This document shows, in pieces, positions 1 to 8,617 of a stretch of DNA of 64,000 bases. Location: NCBI RefSeq assembly GCF_025685625.1, contig NZ_JAGSYI010000003.1:186001-250000 (forward strand), given 5' to 3'. The notes under the pieces are model-generated. The model saw nothing but the letters and a program-made list of their open reading frames with translations. It had not been told where the DNA came from and made no database searches. The stretch comes from Acidicapsa acidisoli. GTDB lineage: Bacteria > Acidobacteriota > Terriglobia > Terriglobales > Acidobacteriaceae. The stretch's first letter is position 1. The number at the start of each line of letters is the position of its first letter. The position numbers and the translations under genes are program-made.

Positions 1-664
1 AGCGAAGCCGTTCCAGACCCCGATAATAATGATGCCTGACATTGCCGAAACCCTGCCCAGTCCTCTCCGCGATTTCGTGAAAAGTATAGCCCTCAAAGAA
101 ATGAAGTTCCAGCGTTTGCCGTTGCTCTTCGGAAAGCTCGTCTCTGAGTTTGTTTAGTAAAGTTCTGCCGGCAACGTCATCGATTGAGATATGTCCTTCG
201 TTGGTATGCTGCCGCTCATCAACCAATTCCTGAGAATTATAGTGTTGGCGAAAAGCTAAATATCTTCGTCGATCGATGGCCCGGTGGTACGTCATTTGAA
301 TAATCCACGATATGGCAGAGCTCTTCTTTGCATCGAAGGTCCCTGCTTTTTGGAAGAGGAAGAGGAAAACGTCTTGAAGCAGGTCTTCAGCCTCCGCGTC
401 GTCTCTCAGAATACGTCGAGCGACATGAAAGACTTGGCGGGCATGGCGCTGAAACAGATTTGACAGCGCCTCTTTGCTTCCGCCGCTGACCTGAAGCAAT
501 AGGTATTCGTTCGAGTGCTCCTCGGAATGTCTGTCGATTGTGCCGATTGCGGTTGATGAGTCCTTCTCAGAACGCGCCGCGGCGACGGATTCAGGCACAG
601 GTAAGGCGATCTCTGTGGTATCCGGCAGTGCGTTCGAGAAATATGCAGCGGTCTCAGAACTCAT
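1..664 (-). CDS. ECF-type RNA polymerase sigma factor (3' end cut by window)
   Basis: Translating the minus strand from ATG at 664 gives an open frame of 221 codons that runs off the window edge. Roughly residues 65-140 are sigma region 2, including the segment LLQDVFLFLFQKAG and the arginine-rich IQMTYHRAIDRRRY. Roughly residues 170-221 are region 4, with LSEEQRQTLELHFFEGY followed by the helix-turn-helix HEIAERTGQGFGNVRHHYYR. These are the diagnostic parts of extracytoplasmic-function sigma factors, which redirect RNA polymerase to a small regulon. An AAGGA ribosome-binding site precedes the ATG. A non-conserved N-terminal tail of about 55 residues precedes region 2. The gene is divergent from the XRE regulator at 770. 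No anti-sigma factor is visible, but it could lie beyond the left edge. Confidence 0.88.
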   Translation of the reverse strand, partial: MSSETAAYFSNALPDTTEIALPVPESVAAARSEKDSSTAIGTIDRHSEEHSNEYLLLQVSGGSKEALSNLFQRHARQVFHVARRILRDDAEAEDLLQDVFLFLFQKAGTFDAKKSSAISWIIQMTYHRAIDRRRYLAFRQHYNSQELVDERQHTNEGHISIDDVAGRTLLNKLRDELSEEQRQTLELHFFEGYTFHEIAERTGQGFGNVRHHYYRGLERLR

Positions 665-722
665 ACAGCATCCTTCAGCGCTGATCAAGCTGGCACAAAT
701 ACGGCACCATGCATGTCTGATC

Positions 723-737
723 AATCATTGCATGATT
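723..737. promoter_or_regulatory. Inverted repeat between divergent sigma and XRE genes
   Basis: AATCAT-TGC-ATGATT is a 6-bp-arm palindrome in the short spacer between the sigma factor start (664) and the XRE regulator (770). XRE-family proteins bind such dyads, so it is a candidate autoregulatory operator. This is inferred from position and symmetry only. Confidence 0.35.
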
Positions 738-769
738 AGTCGATTTTGGACTATTCGAATTTCGGATTT

Positions 770-1081
770 ATGGTTGAGCGTCAGTCGACGCCCATGCCTC
801 GCGAAAAATCAATTTTTACTCGCGAATACGCAATCTTTTTGTCCACCCTTCGTCGTCTCCGAATAGAGGCCGGGGTGACACAATCGGCTGTGGCCAAGGC
901 GATGGGTCGAACTCAAAGTGTCGTTAGCAAATGTGAGAGAAGTGAACGAAGGCTAGATCAGATTGAAACCATGTTTTATTGCAAAGGGATTGGAATCGAC
1001 TACGAAGCCTTCGTTCAGATTTTGATCGATGATTTGAAAGGAACTCGGATTGGCAGAAGGTCTACGCGACCCAAGAAATAG
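770..1081 (+). CDS. XRE-family helix-turn-helix regulator
   Basis: This small cytoplasmic DNA-binding protein has about 103 residues. The Cro/C1-type HTH covers roughly residues 25-80, with LRRLRIEAGVTQSAVAKAM followed by GRTQSVVSKCERSERRLD, the canonical 'Q-x3-A-x3-G-x3-S-x-Q-S-x-I/V-S-K-x-E' pattern. A basic C-terminus (RIGRRSTRPKK) follows. Possible starts are TTG 746, ATG 770 and ATG 794. None has a good ribosome-binding site, and I chose 770 because it precedes the whole domain. The gene is divergent from the ECF sigma factor, so the two may be co-regulated. The partner and target are unknown. Confidence 0.75.
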   Translation: MVERQSTPMPREKSIFTREYAIFLSTLRRLRIEAGVTQSAVAKAMGRTQSVVSKCERSERRLDQIETMFYCKGIGIDYEAFVQILIDDLKGTRIGRRSTRPKK

Positions 1082-1134
1082 TCACGGAACTAAAGCAGCT
1101 GGAATTCTCAAAAGTGATGTTTACCCACTAAACG

Positions 1135-1356
1135 TTACTTGGCGGCCTTCTTCTGGTTTGCCCACCGCCGTTTTACCGCTTCCGCAATCCGTGCTCGCCC
1201 TTCGGGACTCAGGTTCCGTTTTTTCTTAGCCGTTGACGAGTTAACTGGCGGCCTACCTGGTCCGCGCTTGACGGGAGCGTCCGACAAGAGATTTCTAGCT
1301 TGTTGAAGACGAGAAATCTCCGCGTCCAGTTCAGCGAGAATAGAGGTTAATTCCAT
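1135..1356 (-). CDS. Small coiled-coil / AT-hook-like basic protein
   Basis: This 73-residue protein has an N-terminal helical segment (ELTSILAELDAEISRLQQAR) predicted to coil. An AT-hook-like RGPGRPP follows at about residue 32, then a very basic tail (LSPEGRARIAEAVKRRWANQKK). AT-hooks bind the minor groove of AT-rich DNA, so a nucleoid-associated or regulatory role is plausible. I recognise this architecture as a recurrent small-protein family in Acidobacteriota, though no function is established to my knowledge. The gene stands alone, downstream and opposite to the XRE regulator. Confidence 0.65.
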   Translation of the reverse strand: MELTSILAELDAEISRLQQARNLLSDAPVKRGPGRPPVNSSTAKKKRNLSPEGRARIAEAVKRRWANQKKAAK

Positions 1357-1521
1357 AGAAAAAATTCTATCGCATGAATTTCCCGAATCCTTCGGTCTGG
1401 GTACTCGTGTGTAGTCACTCTCACTGTGCTGTGAGCAAAATCTATCGTTTGTATTTGGTTTTTTGCCCTCCCACGAACGGCACCTTGCTTCCCCTTTGTT
1501 TATTTTCTGCCTGCGCGCAAC

Positions 1522-1815
1522 TCATTTCGGGACCTCCTCGTCTCCCGGTGCATACCATGGCACCTCCTTTTCAGGAAACAGTTCGGGGTAGCGGCCCGTG
1601 AGGTGGGACATGACAATCTTCGCAATACGAACACTGTGCTCAACCTCTTTTTCAAGATCGGCGTTCGCCAGGCCATCGCTGTGGGTCGGACTCCATCGCG
1701 CCGTCCTGATAGCCAGAACGAGACTCGACGCTATGAGCAAGGCGGGGCCGAGCTTCTGCTGATCCACTTCGCGACGAACCCCGCCAATTCGCATTCCGCC
1801 GTTAGTGGAAGACAT
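1522..1815 (-). CDS. Hypothetical protein downstream of the dnaE2 remnant
   Basis: This is a 97-residue ORF whose start overlaps the end of the dnaE2 fragment by 14 bp, suggesting past translational coupling. A hydrophobic stretch at about residues 24-37 (LGPALLIASSLVLAI) could be a membrane or buried helix. The C-terminal half, from EKEVEHSVRIAKIV to EKEVPWYAPGDEEV, looks folded and non-random. I do not recognise the family. If it was the downstream member of a dnaE2 operon it may now be untranscribed, because its upstream partner is broken. Confidence 0.5.
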   Translation of the reverse strand: MSSTNGGMRIGGVRREVDQQKLGPALLIASSLVLAIRTARWSPTHSDGLANADLEKEVEHSVRIAKIVMSHLTGRYPELFPEKEVPWYAPGDEEVPK

Positions 1816-3185
1816 GGGAACGGACCTCCAGCGTCTGATCGAACATCGAGCGGAGGCGAACAGCTTTCACATGAATTACGCCATCCTGATTCTGTAACAG
1901 GCCCTCAGCAATGATGAATTTGCAATTCTCCACGATAGCTCTCTCACGTTCGTAAAGAGACGGGGTCACGATGACACTTGCTACTCCGTTCTCATCTTCC
2001 AAAGAAATGAATATGAACCCCTTGGCCGTACGGGACGGCGTCGATCTATGACCAATCCGGCGATCTTTACATATTCACCGTCGTGCCCATGTAGCAATGC
2101 GTCTGAAGAGAGGACATGCTGACGCGAAAGCACCGCCCGGCGATAGGCCATCGGATGCTTTCCTATGGTCAGGCCTGTTCCCGAGTAATCTGCGGTCAAG
2201 CGTACGCTGATGCTCATTTGCTGCAACGGACGCACGTTGGATTCTTCATTCAAGAACTCGCTATTTTGTCGTAGAAGCGGACCTTCCAATTTCCCAGCGC
2301 GCTCGGCCTGCCAGAGGGCATCTCGACGATGCTCGACGCCTTGGAGGTTGTTCAGGGCACCGATCCGTGCGAGAAGAGTCAGTTCCTTCCGGTTGAGCAT
2401 CGGCACCCTCAGTGCGAGGTCTTCCACCGATAAGAACGGTCCAGACATCAAACGTGATTCTGTAATGGCATCGGCGACTTGCCGACGTAGGCCTTTTGCA
2501 TATCCAAGCCCGAGACGAAGCGATAGCGACGCATCCTCTTCATGCTCTACCGCACAGGCCCAATCGGATATTTGGACATCGATTGGTTTTACGCGGAGGC
2601 CGTGCCTTTGCGCGTCTTTGACTAGACTAGACGGGCTGTAATAGCCCATGGGCTGATTGTTCAGGATGGCGCAAGTGAAGGCTGCAAGATATTTGACCTT
2701 GAAGTAAGCAGAGGCATAAGCGATGAGGGCAAAACTTGCGGAATGGGACTCAGGGAATCCGTAGAGCGCGAATGCGCTGATGTGCTCGATGATATTGTTT
2801 TGGGTCTTGTGGTCTATTCCGTTTGTGGTCATACCTGCTCGAAGCTTGCCTTCGAGATTCTTCATCCTTTCCCACGAACGCCGCATTCCGACTGCCCGCC
2901 GTAATTCTTCGGCTTCAGCCCCCGTGAAATTGGCGACGACCATCGCCATGCGCAATAGCTGCTCTTGGAATAACGGTACGCCGAGCGTGCGTTTCAACGC
3001 TTCTTCCAGCAATGGATGCGGATACGTCACCTCTTCCTTCCCTTGCCGCCTTCGCAAATAGGGATGGGTCATTTTGCCAACGATCGGGCCGGGCCGAATG
3101 AGGGCAATCTGCACGACGAGATCGTAAAACCATCTTGGAAAGTTACGCGGCAGCGAGGCCATTTGCGCACGGCTCGCGGGTGTAC
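1802..3185 (-). pseudogene. dnaE2: dnaE2 error-prone DNA polymerase III alpha remnant
   Basis: The minus-strand frame from about 3170 carries a clear DnaE2 C-terminal half: SRAQMASLPRN, FYDLVVQIALIRPGPI, HPYLRRRQGKEEVTYPHP, and the finger-domain segment GFPESHSASFALIAYASAY. DnaE2 normally has about 1000 residues. The PHP domain and the palm, including all three catalytic aspartates that lie upstream of the SRAQM segment, are absent. A second lesion is a frameshift near 2030: RRRP is followed by VRPRGS in frame, while the shifted frame reads TAKGFIFISLEDENGV, the OB-fold start, and continues in frame to 1802. One missing G restores RRRPGTAKGF. The product cannot polymerise DNA. No imuA or imuB is in view. 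Confidence 0.9.
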
Positions 3186-3296
3186 GGTCAAGTTCGGTTG
3201 GGACGTAAATAACTCTTCTGCTGCGAGACGGAACCCACGCTTCTCGAGAATCTTCAGCAAATATCGGAAATGACGAAATTCGGCCCAATCGTACAT
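3165..3296 (-). pseudogene. LysR-type regulator 5' fragment fused to dnaE2 remnant
   Basis: From ATG 3296 (preceded by GGAGGG) one frame reads MYDWAEFRHFRYLLKILEK and RGFRLAAEELFTSQPNL. This is the N-terminal winged helix of a LysR-type regulator: helix, then the 'F-x-x-AAE-x-L-x-x-SQP-x-L' recognition motif. After about 39 codons, near 3170-3185, similarity to LysR stops and dnaE2 similarity begins in a different frame. The dimerisation linker and effector domain are missing, so this is a gene fragment with its own start signal retained. It marks a recombination or deletion junction. Confidence 0.75.
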
Positions 3297-3330
3297 ATCC
3301 CTCCAGCTCAGCTAACGAAGAGCAATTCAC

Positions 3331-3636
3331 TAGAAGTGGAAAACAACGATCTACCTGTGGAAATCTTGCCAGCGGATGCTAGAAGGCGCAATAAAAGTCG
3401 AGCATTTTGGCCAAATTTACGCCAATGATCGACGAGGCCTGGGTCTGTCCGACCATTCCGAGAACTCTAACTTCAATGCTTTATTACAATTAAGGGACCC
3501 CGATAACTGACAGCTATACCCCGATAAATACGAAGTATTGGACTTCGCTCTTATCGAGCGACAGTCTAGCTTTATTCATGCTGTCGCTAGGGACTCCTGG
3601 GACGACTAGACGCTGCAGCAAGAGAGGTGACTCTAC
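3331..3636. other. Intergenic region upstream of excisionase
   Basis: I see no gene in this 306-bp gap. It contains the direct repeat ACCCCGATAA near 3497 and 3521 and an inverted repeat GCGACAG (3558-3564) / CTGTCGC (3581-3587). These could be recombination-directionality or operator sites for the element's excisionase and integrase. An AGAGAGGTGA ribosome-binding site precedes the ATG at 3637. Confidence 0.45.
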
Positions 3637-3876
3637 ATGGACAATGCCGAACACTTCGAACCATTGCTGACTTCAGAGGAAGCCGCTCATCATCTACGCA
3701 TGCACGTAAAGACACTTCAGCGGTTGGCAAGGGAAGCCCGTATACCGTGTGTCCGCATGGGCAAATATTGGCGGTTCCGTCTCACGTCCCTTGACCATTG
3801 GGTAGCGACACAGCACAATCGGATCAGCCGACCGTTCCGCTTGGAAAGAGGTAGAGACCTTGAAATTCCCGCGTAA
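3637..3876 (+). CDS. Excisionase-family HTH protein
   Basis: This 79-residue protein is almost entirely a MerR/excisionase-type winged helix (HTH_17). LTSEEAAHHLRMHVKTLQRL at residues 11-30 is the helix-turn-helix, and ARIPCVRMGKYWRFRLTSL is the wing with its characteristic W-R-F. Such proteins bind att arms and bias a tyrosine integrase toward excision, or act as small regulators. It overlaps the integrase start by 17 bp, so the two are translationally coupled. An AGAGAGGTGA ribosome-binding site supports this ATG. Confidence 0.8.
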   Translation: MDNAEHFEPLLTSEEAAHHLRMHVKTLQRLAREARIPCVRMGKYWRFRLTSLDHWVATQHNRISRPFRLERGRDLEIPA

Positions 3877-5062
3877 CAGATACCAAGAAGGAAGCTTACG
3901 CAAGGTGCGCAGAAAATCTGGAGATCACGTTTGGGAGTACCGATTCCGCAATCACGCGGAGACCGGAAGCCCTATGCGCCAGATCACGCTGAGCGTCCTT
4001 GAGTATCCAACCACAACCACGGCACGTCTTCGTCTTCACGAAGAACTGCTCCGGATAAACGGCCCAGACTCGTTCCGGGCCCACGTTAAGCCAACCATGG
4101 GAGTCCTCATCAATAGATTCCGAACCGAGGAGCGCTTCGAGGAAATCATGAAACAGCCTCCAGGTCCGGCCCTTATCGCGGATGGACTCTCTTACAGTAC
4201 CGTCGCGGGTTATCGATCTTACCTTGCAAAGCACATCGAACCTCGCTGGGCCGGAAACACTCTCGCCGATATCAAACCCCTCGAAGTGAGCGAATGGCTG
4301 AAAAGTCTGCCGCTTGCCGCCAAGACCAAGGGCCAGATCCGCGCATTGTTTCATCTGCTTTTCGAAAAGGCGATGCTGTGGGAGTTAATCGACCTTCAGC
4401 GCAATCCCGTTGAGCTGGTGAAACTGAAGGGCACGAGCCGGAGAACCCGCCGGCCACAAGTCGTCACACCTGAGAAGTTCCAGGACTTGATAACCGTGCT
4501 TCGCGAGCCATACCGAACGATGGCAATCGTCGCGATGTGTACCGGGCTCAGGGTTTCTGAGATTCTGGCCCTGCGCTGGGAACATATCGACTTTAAAGCC
4601 GGGCTGATGCTGGTCCAGCAAGGTGTCGTTAACGGGCGCATCGGGAAGGTAAAGACCGAAGCTTCCCAAGACGATATTCCGCTTGATCCCGTATTTGCTC
4701 ATCTTCTGCTTGATTGGAGGGGAGACCCAAAAACCGGGCTCGTCTTCCCATCCCATGTCACTGGGCAGTGCTACTACTCGGGCATCATCCAACGGCAGAT
4801 TCTAAAGCCGAAAGGCGAGGAAGTCGGGATCTTCGGCCTTGGGTGGCACACGTTTCGTCACACATACCGCTCATTGCTGGATGAGACCGGCGCGCCGGTG
4901 GGCGTCCAGCAGAAGCTGATGCGTCATTCCAACGTCGCAACGACCATGAACGTGTACGGAAATTCCACGCTGCGCGCGAAGCAGGACGCGAACAGCAAAG
5001 TGGTCCAGATGCTCATCAGCCCGAAGCCTGAAAACGGGGCTGCGGCAGGCGTTTCTGCTTAA
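3860..5062 (+). CDS. Tyrosine-type recombinase/integrase
   Basis: This 400-residue site-specific recombinase uses a TTG start at 3860 inside the excisionase gene. The N-terminal 100 residues look like an arm-binding domain (NRYQEGSLRKVRRKSGDHVW, with conserved W-E-Y-R-F). Residues about 110-190 form the SAM-like core-binding domain. The catalytic domain shows R231 (TGLRVSEILALRWEHID), H330-x-x-R333 (HTFRHTY), H356 (MRHSN) and nucleophile Y366 (MNVYGN), so all signature residues except the beta-hairpin lysine can be assigned. The catalytic set is intact, so the enzyme is probably functional. It ends 55 bp from the 3' end of tRNA-Asn, its likely attachment site. Confidence 0.93.
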   Translation: MKFPRNRYQEGSLRKVRRKSGDHVWEYRFRNHAETGSPMRQITLSVLEYPTTTTARLRLHEELLRINGPDSFRAHVKPTMGVLINRFRTEERFEEIMKQPPGPALIADGLSYSTVAGYRSYLAKHIEPRWAGNTLADIKPLEVSEWLKSLPLAAKTKGQIRALFHLLFEKAMLWELIDLQRNPVELVKLKGTSRRTRRPQVVTPEKFQDLITVLREPYRTMAIVAMCTGLRVSEILALRWEHIDFKAGLMLVQQGVVNGRIGKVKTEASQDDIPLDPVFAHLLLDWRGDPKTGLVFPSHVTGQCYYSGIIQRQILKPKGEEVGIFGLGWHTFRHTYRSLLDETGAPVGVQQKLMRHSNVATTMNVYGNSTLRAKQDANSKVVQMLISPKPENGAAAGVSA

Positions 5063-5116
5063 TGTGGGGTTCTGTGGGGTTGAGAAATTTGAGGAAGTCT
5101 GTAAGTTATTGATTTA

Positions 5117-5740
<624 letters not shown>

Positions 5741-6346
5741 ATGTCCCGCATCTCCAAGGTAGAACGCAGCGAAGTCACCCCCGACCTGGCCGTGCTCTTC
5801 GACAAGATCTATGCGCAACGCGGCAACGTGCCGAACATGTTTCGCACTATGGCTCACCGGCCTGAGATTTTCTCGACGATGATGGCCCACTTCGCCGCCG
5901 TGCTCAATACCGGCACTGTCTCGACAAAATTGAAGGAGCTGATCATCGTCCGCACCTCGCAGATCAACTCGACGCCATACTGCCTGGCTTCGCACACGAT
6001 TCTGGCCCGCAATCTGGGCTGGAGCGATGACCAGCTCTCGAATCTCGCCCAGTGGCCGACCCGCGAAGACTTTACCCTGGCAGAAAAGGCAGCGCTGCGG
6101 CTCGCTGAGACCGTCACCCTCGACGCCAACAACGTGTCGGACGAGCAGTTCGCAGAGTTGAAATCCTACTATGATGACGGCGAGATCGTAGAACTGCTTT
6201 GTTCTATCGGACTCTTCAACTACTTCAACCGCTTCAACAATGCGCTACAGATGGAACCGACCAAGCCCGGCGAGGGCGGTTGCGCCGCTCTGAGCATTGA
6301 GAAGGAATCGACAGCGCCGCCGGTGGAGACGGTAGCTTCCTGTTGA
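5741..6346 (+). CDS. Carboxymuconolactone decarboxylase / AhpD-like protein
   Basis: This 201-residue helical protein belongs to the CMD/AhpD superfamily, likely the peroxidase-related or alkylhydroperoxidase-like branch. The core LKELIIVRTSQINSTPYCLA leads into C81-L-A-S-H85, so the proton-relay histidine and one redox cysteine are present while the other cysteine of the usual CxxC is serine. This suggests decarboxylase or dehydratase-like chemistry, or a one-cysteine redox mechanism, rather than classic AhpD. The C-terminal 30 residues are low-complexity and end in cysteine. The GGGAGGAAATCC ribosome-binding site fixes the start. It is monocistronic and followed convergently by a CAP-domain gene. 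Confidence 0.85.
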   Translation: MSRISKVERSEVTPDLAVLFDKIYAQRGNVPNMFRTMAHRPEIFSTMMAHFAAVLNTGTVSTKLKELIIVRTSQINSTPYCLASHTILARNLGWSDDQLSNLAQWPTREDFTLAEKAALRLAETVTLDANNVSDEQFAELKSYYDDGEIVELLCSIGLFNYFNRFNNALQMEPTKPGEGGCAALSIEKESTAPPVETVASC

Positions 6347-6364
6347 ATTCGGCCAGCTCACAAC

Positions 6365-7162
6365 TCAATAGAGCAGCACCGCCACCCGATATCCGCTGAA
6401 GATCGGCCCGCCAGCCACCGTCCCGCTGCCCTTCGGCTCGCAGGCTCCCACCGCAGCCTGCTTGAACTGCCCGCCGGCCAGCAGCCGGTCCAGTTGCGGC
6501 GGCAGCTTCGAAATATCCGCGCTCTGCCAGCGCATGAGGGATCGCGCCTTCAGACCTAAACCCGCACCAGAAGCTCCATCATCCAGCGCGCAATACTGCC
6601 GAGCGCCTGACGCATCGGACAATAGGGTCAGCCCCTTGTCGGTAATGATTTTACCCACGGTGGCCTCCACCTGCGCCGACGTTAGCGACTGCACCGACTT
6701 TGTGAAATCCACCACCGCATACAGCGTCCCACGCGCAGCAATCAGCGCCACGCCGATGTGATCGATATTCACATTCATCAGATTGTCGTGATGTAAGCGC
6801 GATACCATCCATGCGCCATGAATCTGTTCCGGAGATGTGCCGCCGGCGATGTTCTCGGCGATCACGCTGAAGTGTGCCCCGGCGCTTGCAGCCCGCTCCG
6901 GCAGGTCGGCCTCTCCACTGTAACGGTGCGAAATTTGCCCCTGTTCGGCCATGAGGACAGCATGAGCATGGGCGGCAGCAGCCAGATTCGCATCCCAAAC
7001 CACCGGCTTCAGACCAGCCTGGGCGCGCGCCTCGTTGGTCAGGTCCACCAGCCTGCGCTCATCCGTGTTCTGGGCCATCGCAGCGGCCGCGCTCAACACA
7101 ATCGTCAACATCAGGGCAATCCACAAACGCGACCGGCGATCAAAACTCATATTCGCATCCAT
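6365..7162 (-). CDS. Secreted CAP-domain (SCP/PR-1) protein
   Basis: This 265-residue protein has an N-terminal signal peptide (RRSRLWIALMLTIVLSAAAA, cleavage near AMA-QN). The CAP domain covers residues about 35-160, with LTNEARAQAGLKPVVWDANL, the first histidine in AAAAHAHAVLMAE, the glutamate of VIAENIAGG, and HHDNLMN. The paired histidines and acidic residues of the CAP cavity are therefore present. Bacterial CAP proteins are exported and bind lipids, cations or envelope components, and their substrate is usually unknown. The C-terminal 100 residues show no family I recognise. Its start is 87 bp from the start of the divergent permease gene. Confidence 0.88.
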   Translation of the reverse strand: MDANMSFDRRSRLWIALMLTIVLSAAAAMAQNTDERRLVDLTNEARAQAGLKPVVWDANLAAAAHAHAVLMAEQGQISHRYSGEADLPERAASAGAHFSVIAENIAGGTSPEQIHGAWMVSRLHHDNLMNVNIDHIGVALIAARGTLYAVVDFTKSVQSLTSAQVEATVGKIITDKGLTLLSDASGARQYCALDDGASGAGLGLKARSLMRWQSADISKLPPQLDRLLAGGQFKQAAVGACEPKGSGTVAGGPIFSGYRVAVLLY

Positions 7163-7249
7163 CCTGTATTCGTAACCATTTTGTCACCCGCCTCTCGCCG
7201 AGCCGATCCCCGCACCCCGCCAGACTCGCGATATGCTGTCCAGAGAGCA

Positions 7250-8125
7250 ATGGCAACTGTCGCCTCCATTTCGCGCTTATCTCGCTCATCTGGCCGTTGG
7301 ATGCGCCGCCAGCCCCTGGCGGCTATCGGACTGGCGCTCCTGAGCATCTTCGTCCTCGCCGGCCTGCTCGCGCCCTGGCTGGCTCCGGCCAATCCCGCCG
7401 CCATCGACCTGCTTCACCGCCTGCAAGGCCCCTCATCGGCGCACTGGTGCGGTACGGACGAACTGGGCCGCGACACACTTTCCCGCCTGTTGTGGGGAGC
7501 GCGGCTTTCGCTGGCCGTTTCGGTTTCGGTGGTCAGCATTTCGCTGGCGCTTGGCCTCGCCATCGGCGGCCTTGCGGGATACAAAGGCGGATGGATCGAC
7601 CACGCCTTAACCATCTTTGCGATGAACACATTTCTGGCGCTTCCGGGCATCCTGCTGGCCATTGCCTTCGCCGCATTTCTCGGTCCCGGATTTCAAAATC
7701 TTGTGCTGGCGCTGGCGATTGGCGGATGGGCCGGATACGCGCGGTTGGTTCGCGCGCAGGTGCTGGCGGTGAAAGAGCGCGAGTTCGTCGAGGCTGCGCG
7801 CGCGCTGGGGGCCGGTGGACCGCGCATCTTCTTCCGCCACATCCTGCCCAACATGATGCAGCCGCTGCTGGTGCAAGCCGCCATCGGTATGGGCGGCGTC
7901 ATCCTCGCTGAAGCCACGCTTTCGTTTCTTGGCCTTGGCATTCCCGCGCCCGCTCCCAGCTGGGGATCGATGCTGAACGACTCGCGTTCGCACCTGTTTG
8001 ACTCGCCGCACCTTGTGCTCTTCCCTGCCCTGGCCATGGCGCTCGCCGTGCTCAGCTTCAACTTCCTTGGCGACGCGCTGCGCGACTATCTCGACCCGCA
8101 TACGCGCATTCAGATGGGGTTGTAG
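7250..8125 (+). CDS. ABC transporter permease, DppC/OppC type
   Basis: This 291-residue inner-membrane permease has the expected length for DppC/OppC. It shows an N-terminal helix (LAAIGLALLSIFVLAGLLAPWL), the subfamily segment HWCGTDELGRDTLSRLLWGAR, and five further hydrophobic segments. The EAA cytoplasmic loop EFVEAARALGAGGPRIFFRH couples to the ATPase. The frame is open back to 6818, but ATG 7250 is the only start consistent with the family N-terminus, and the upstream part lies antisense to the CAP gene. No DppB, ATPase or binding-protein gene is adjacent, which is unusual, so partners must be encoded elsewhere. Its stop is immediately followed by the ATG of the phosphoesterase, indicating one transcript. 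Confidence 0.9.
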   Translation: MATVASISRLSRSSGRWMRRQPLAAIGLALLSIFVLAGLLAPWLAPANPAAIDLLHRLQGPSSAHWCGTDELGRDTLSRLLWGARLSLAVSVSVVSISLALGLAIGGLAGYKGGWIDHALTIFAMNTFLALPGILLAIAFAAFLGPGFQNLVLALAIGGWAGYARLVRAQVLAVKEREFVEAARALGAGGPRIFFRHILPNMMQPLLVQAAIGMGGVILAEATLSFLGLGIPAPAPSWGSMLNDSRSHLFDSPHLVLFPALAMALAVLSFNFLGDALRDYLDPHTRIQMGL

Positions 8126-8596
8126 ATGCGCATTGGCGTAGTCTCTGATACGCATGGCCTGCTGCGGCCGGAAGTGCTTCCGCTGCTGGCAGGCGCGGAT
8201 CACATTCTGCATCTCGGCGACGTGGGCGACCCGGAGATACTCGGCAAGCTGGCAACGGTTGCTCCAGTCATCGCGATCCGAGGCAATATCGACACACATG
8301 GCCCGTGCGCGAGGCTGCCTGAGACGGAGGTCGCAACCATCGCAGGACACAACTTCTACATGCTGCACAACGTGCAACGGCTAGACCTCAATCCAGCAGC
8401 TGCAGGATTTGCCGCAGTGCTCTATGGCCACAGCCACAAGCCGGAGATCCATTGGAAAAAGGGCATTCTTTATCTCAACCCAGGCTCCTGCGGACCAAGA
8501 CGCTTCAAGCTTCCTGTCACCTGTGCCCGGATCACGATAGACGACAATGGGCGGATCGAAGCCAAAATCCTCGAACTGCCCATAACTCCCGTATGA
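8126..8596 (+). CDS. Metallophosphoesterase, YfcE/MJ0936 family
   Basis: This 156-residue calcineurin-like phosphodiesterase of the small YfcE/MJ0936 class has a two-metal site visible as D8-T-H10, GDV (about 32-34), GNID (about 55-58) and GHSH (about 105-108). The length is typical of single-domain family members, which hydrolyse phosphodiesters in vitro and mostly lack a known cellular substrate. The ATG abuts the stop codon of the DppC-type permease, so the two genes are co-translated. A functional link is possible but not established. Confidence 0.9.
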   Translation: MRIGVVSDTHGLLRPEVLPLLAGADHILHLGDVGDPEILGKLATVAPVIAIRGNIDTHGPCARLPETEVATIAGHNFYMLHNVQRLDLNPAAAGFAAVLYGHSHKPEIHWKKGILYLNPGSCGPRRFKLPVTCARITIDDNGRIEAKILELPITPV

Positions 8597-8617
8597 AGTG
8601 CCAACCGTACCAGAGAA

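Noticed and set aside
6818-7249. 144-residue N-terminal extension of the DppC-type permease
   Set aside because: It lies antisense to the CAP-domain gene and has no membrane or family similarity; ATG 7250 fits the family.
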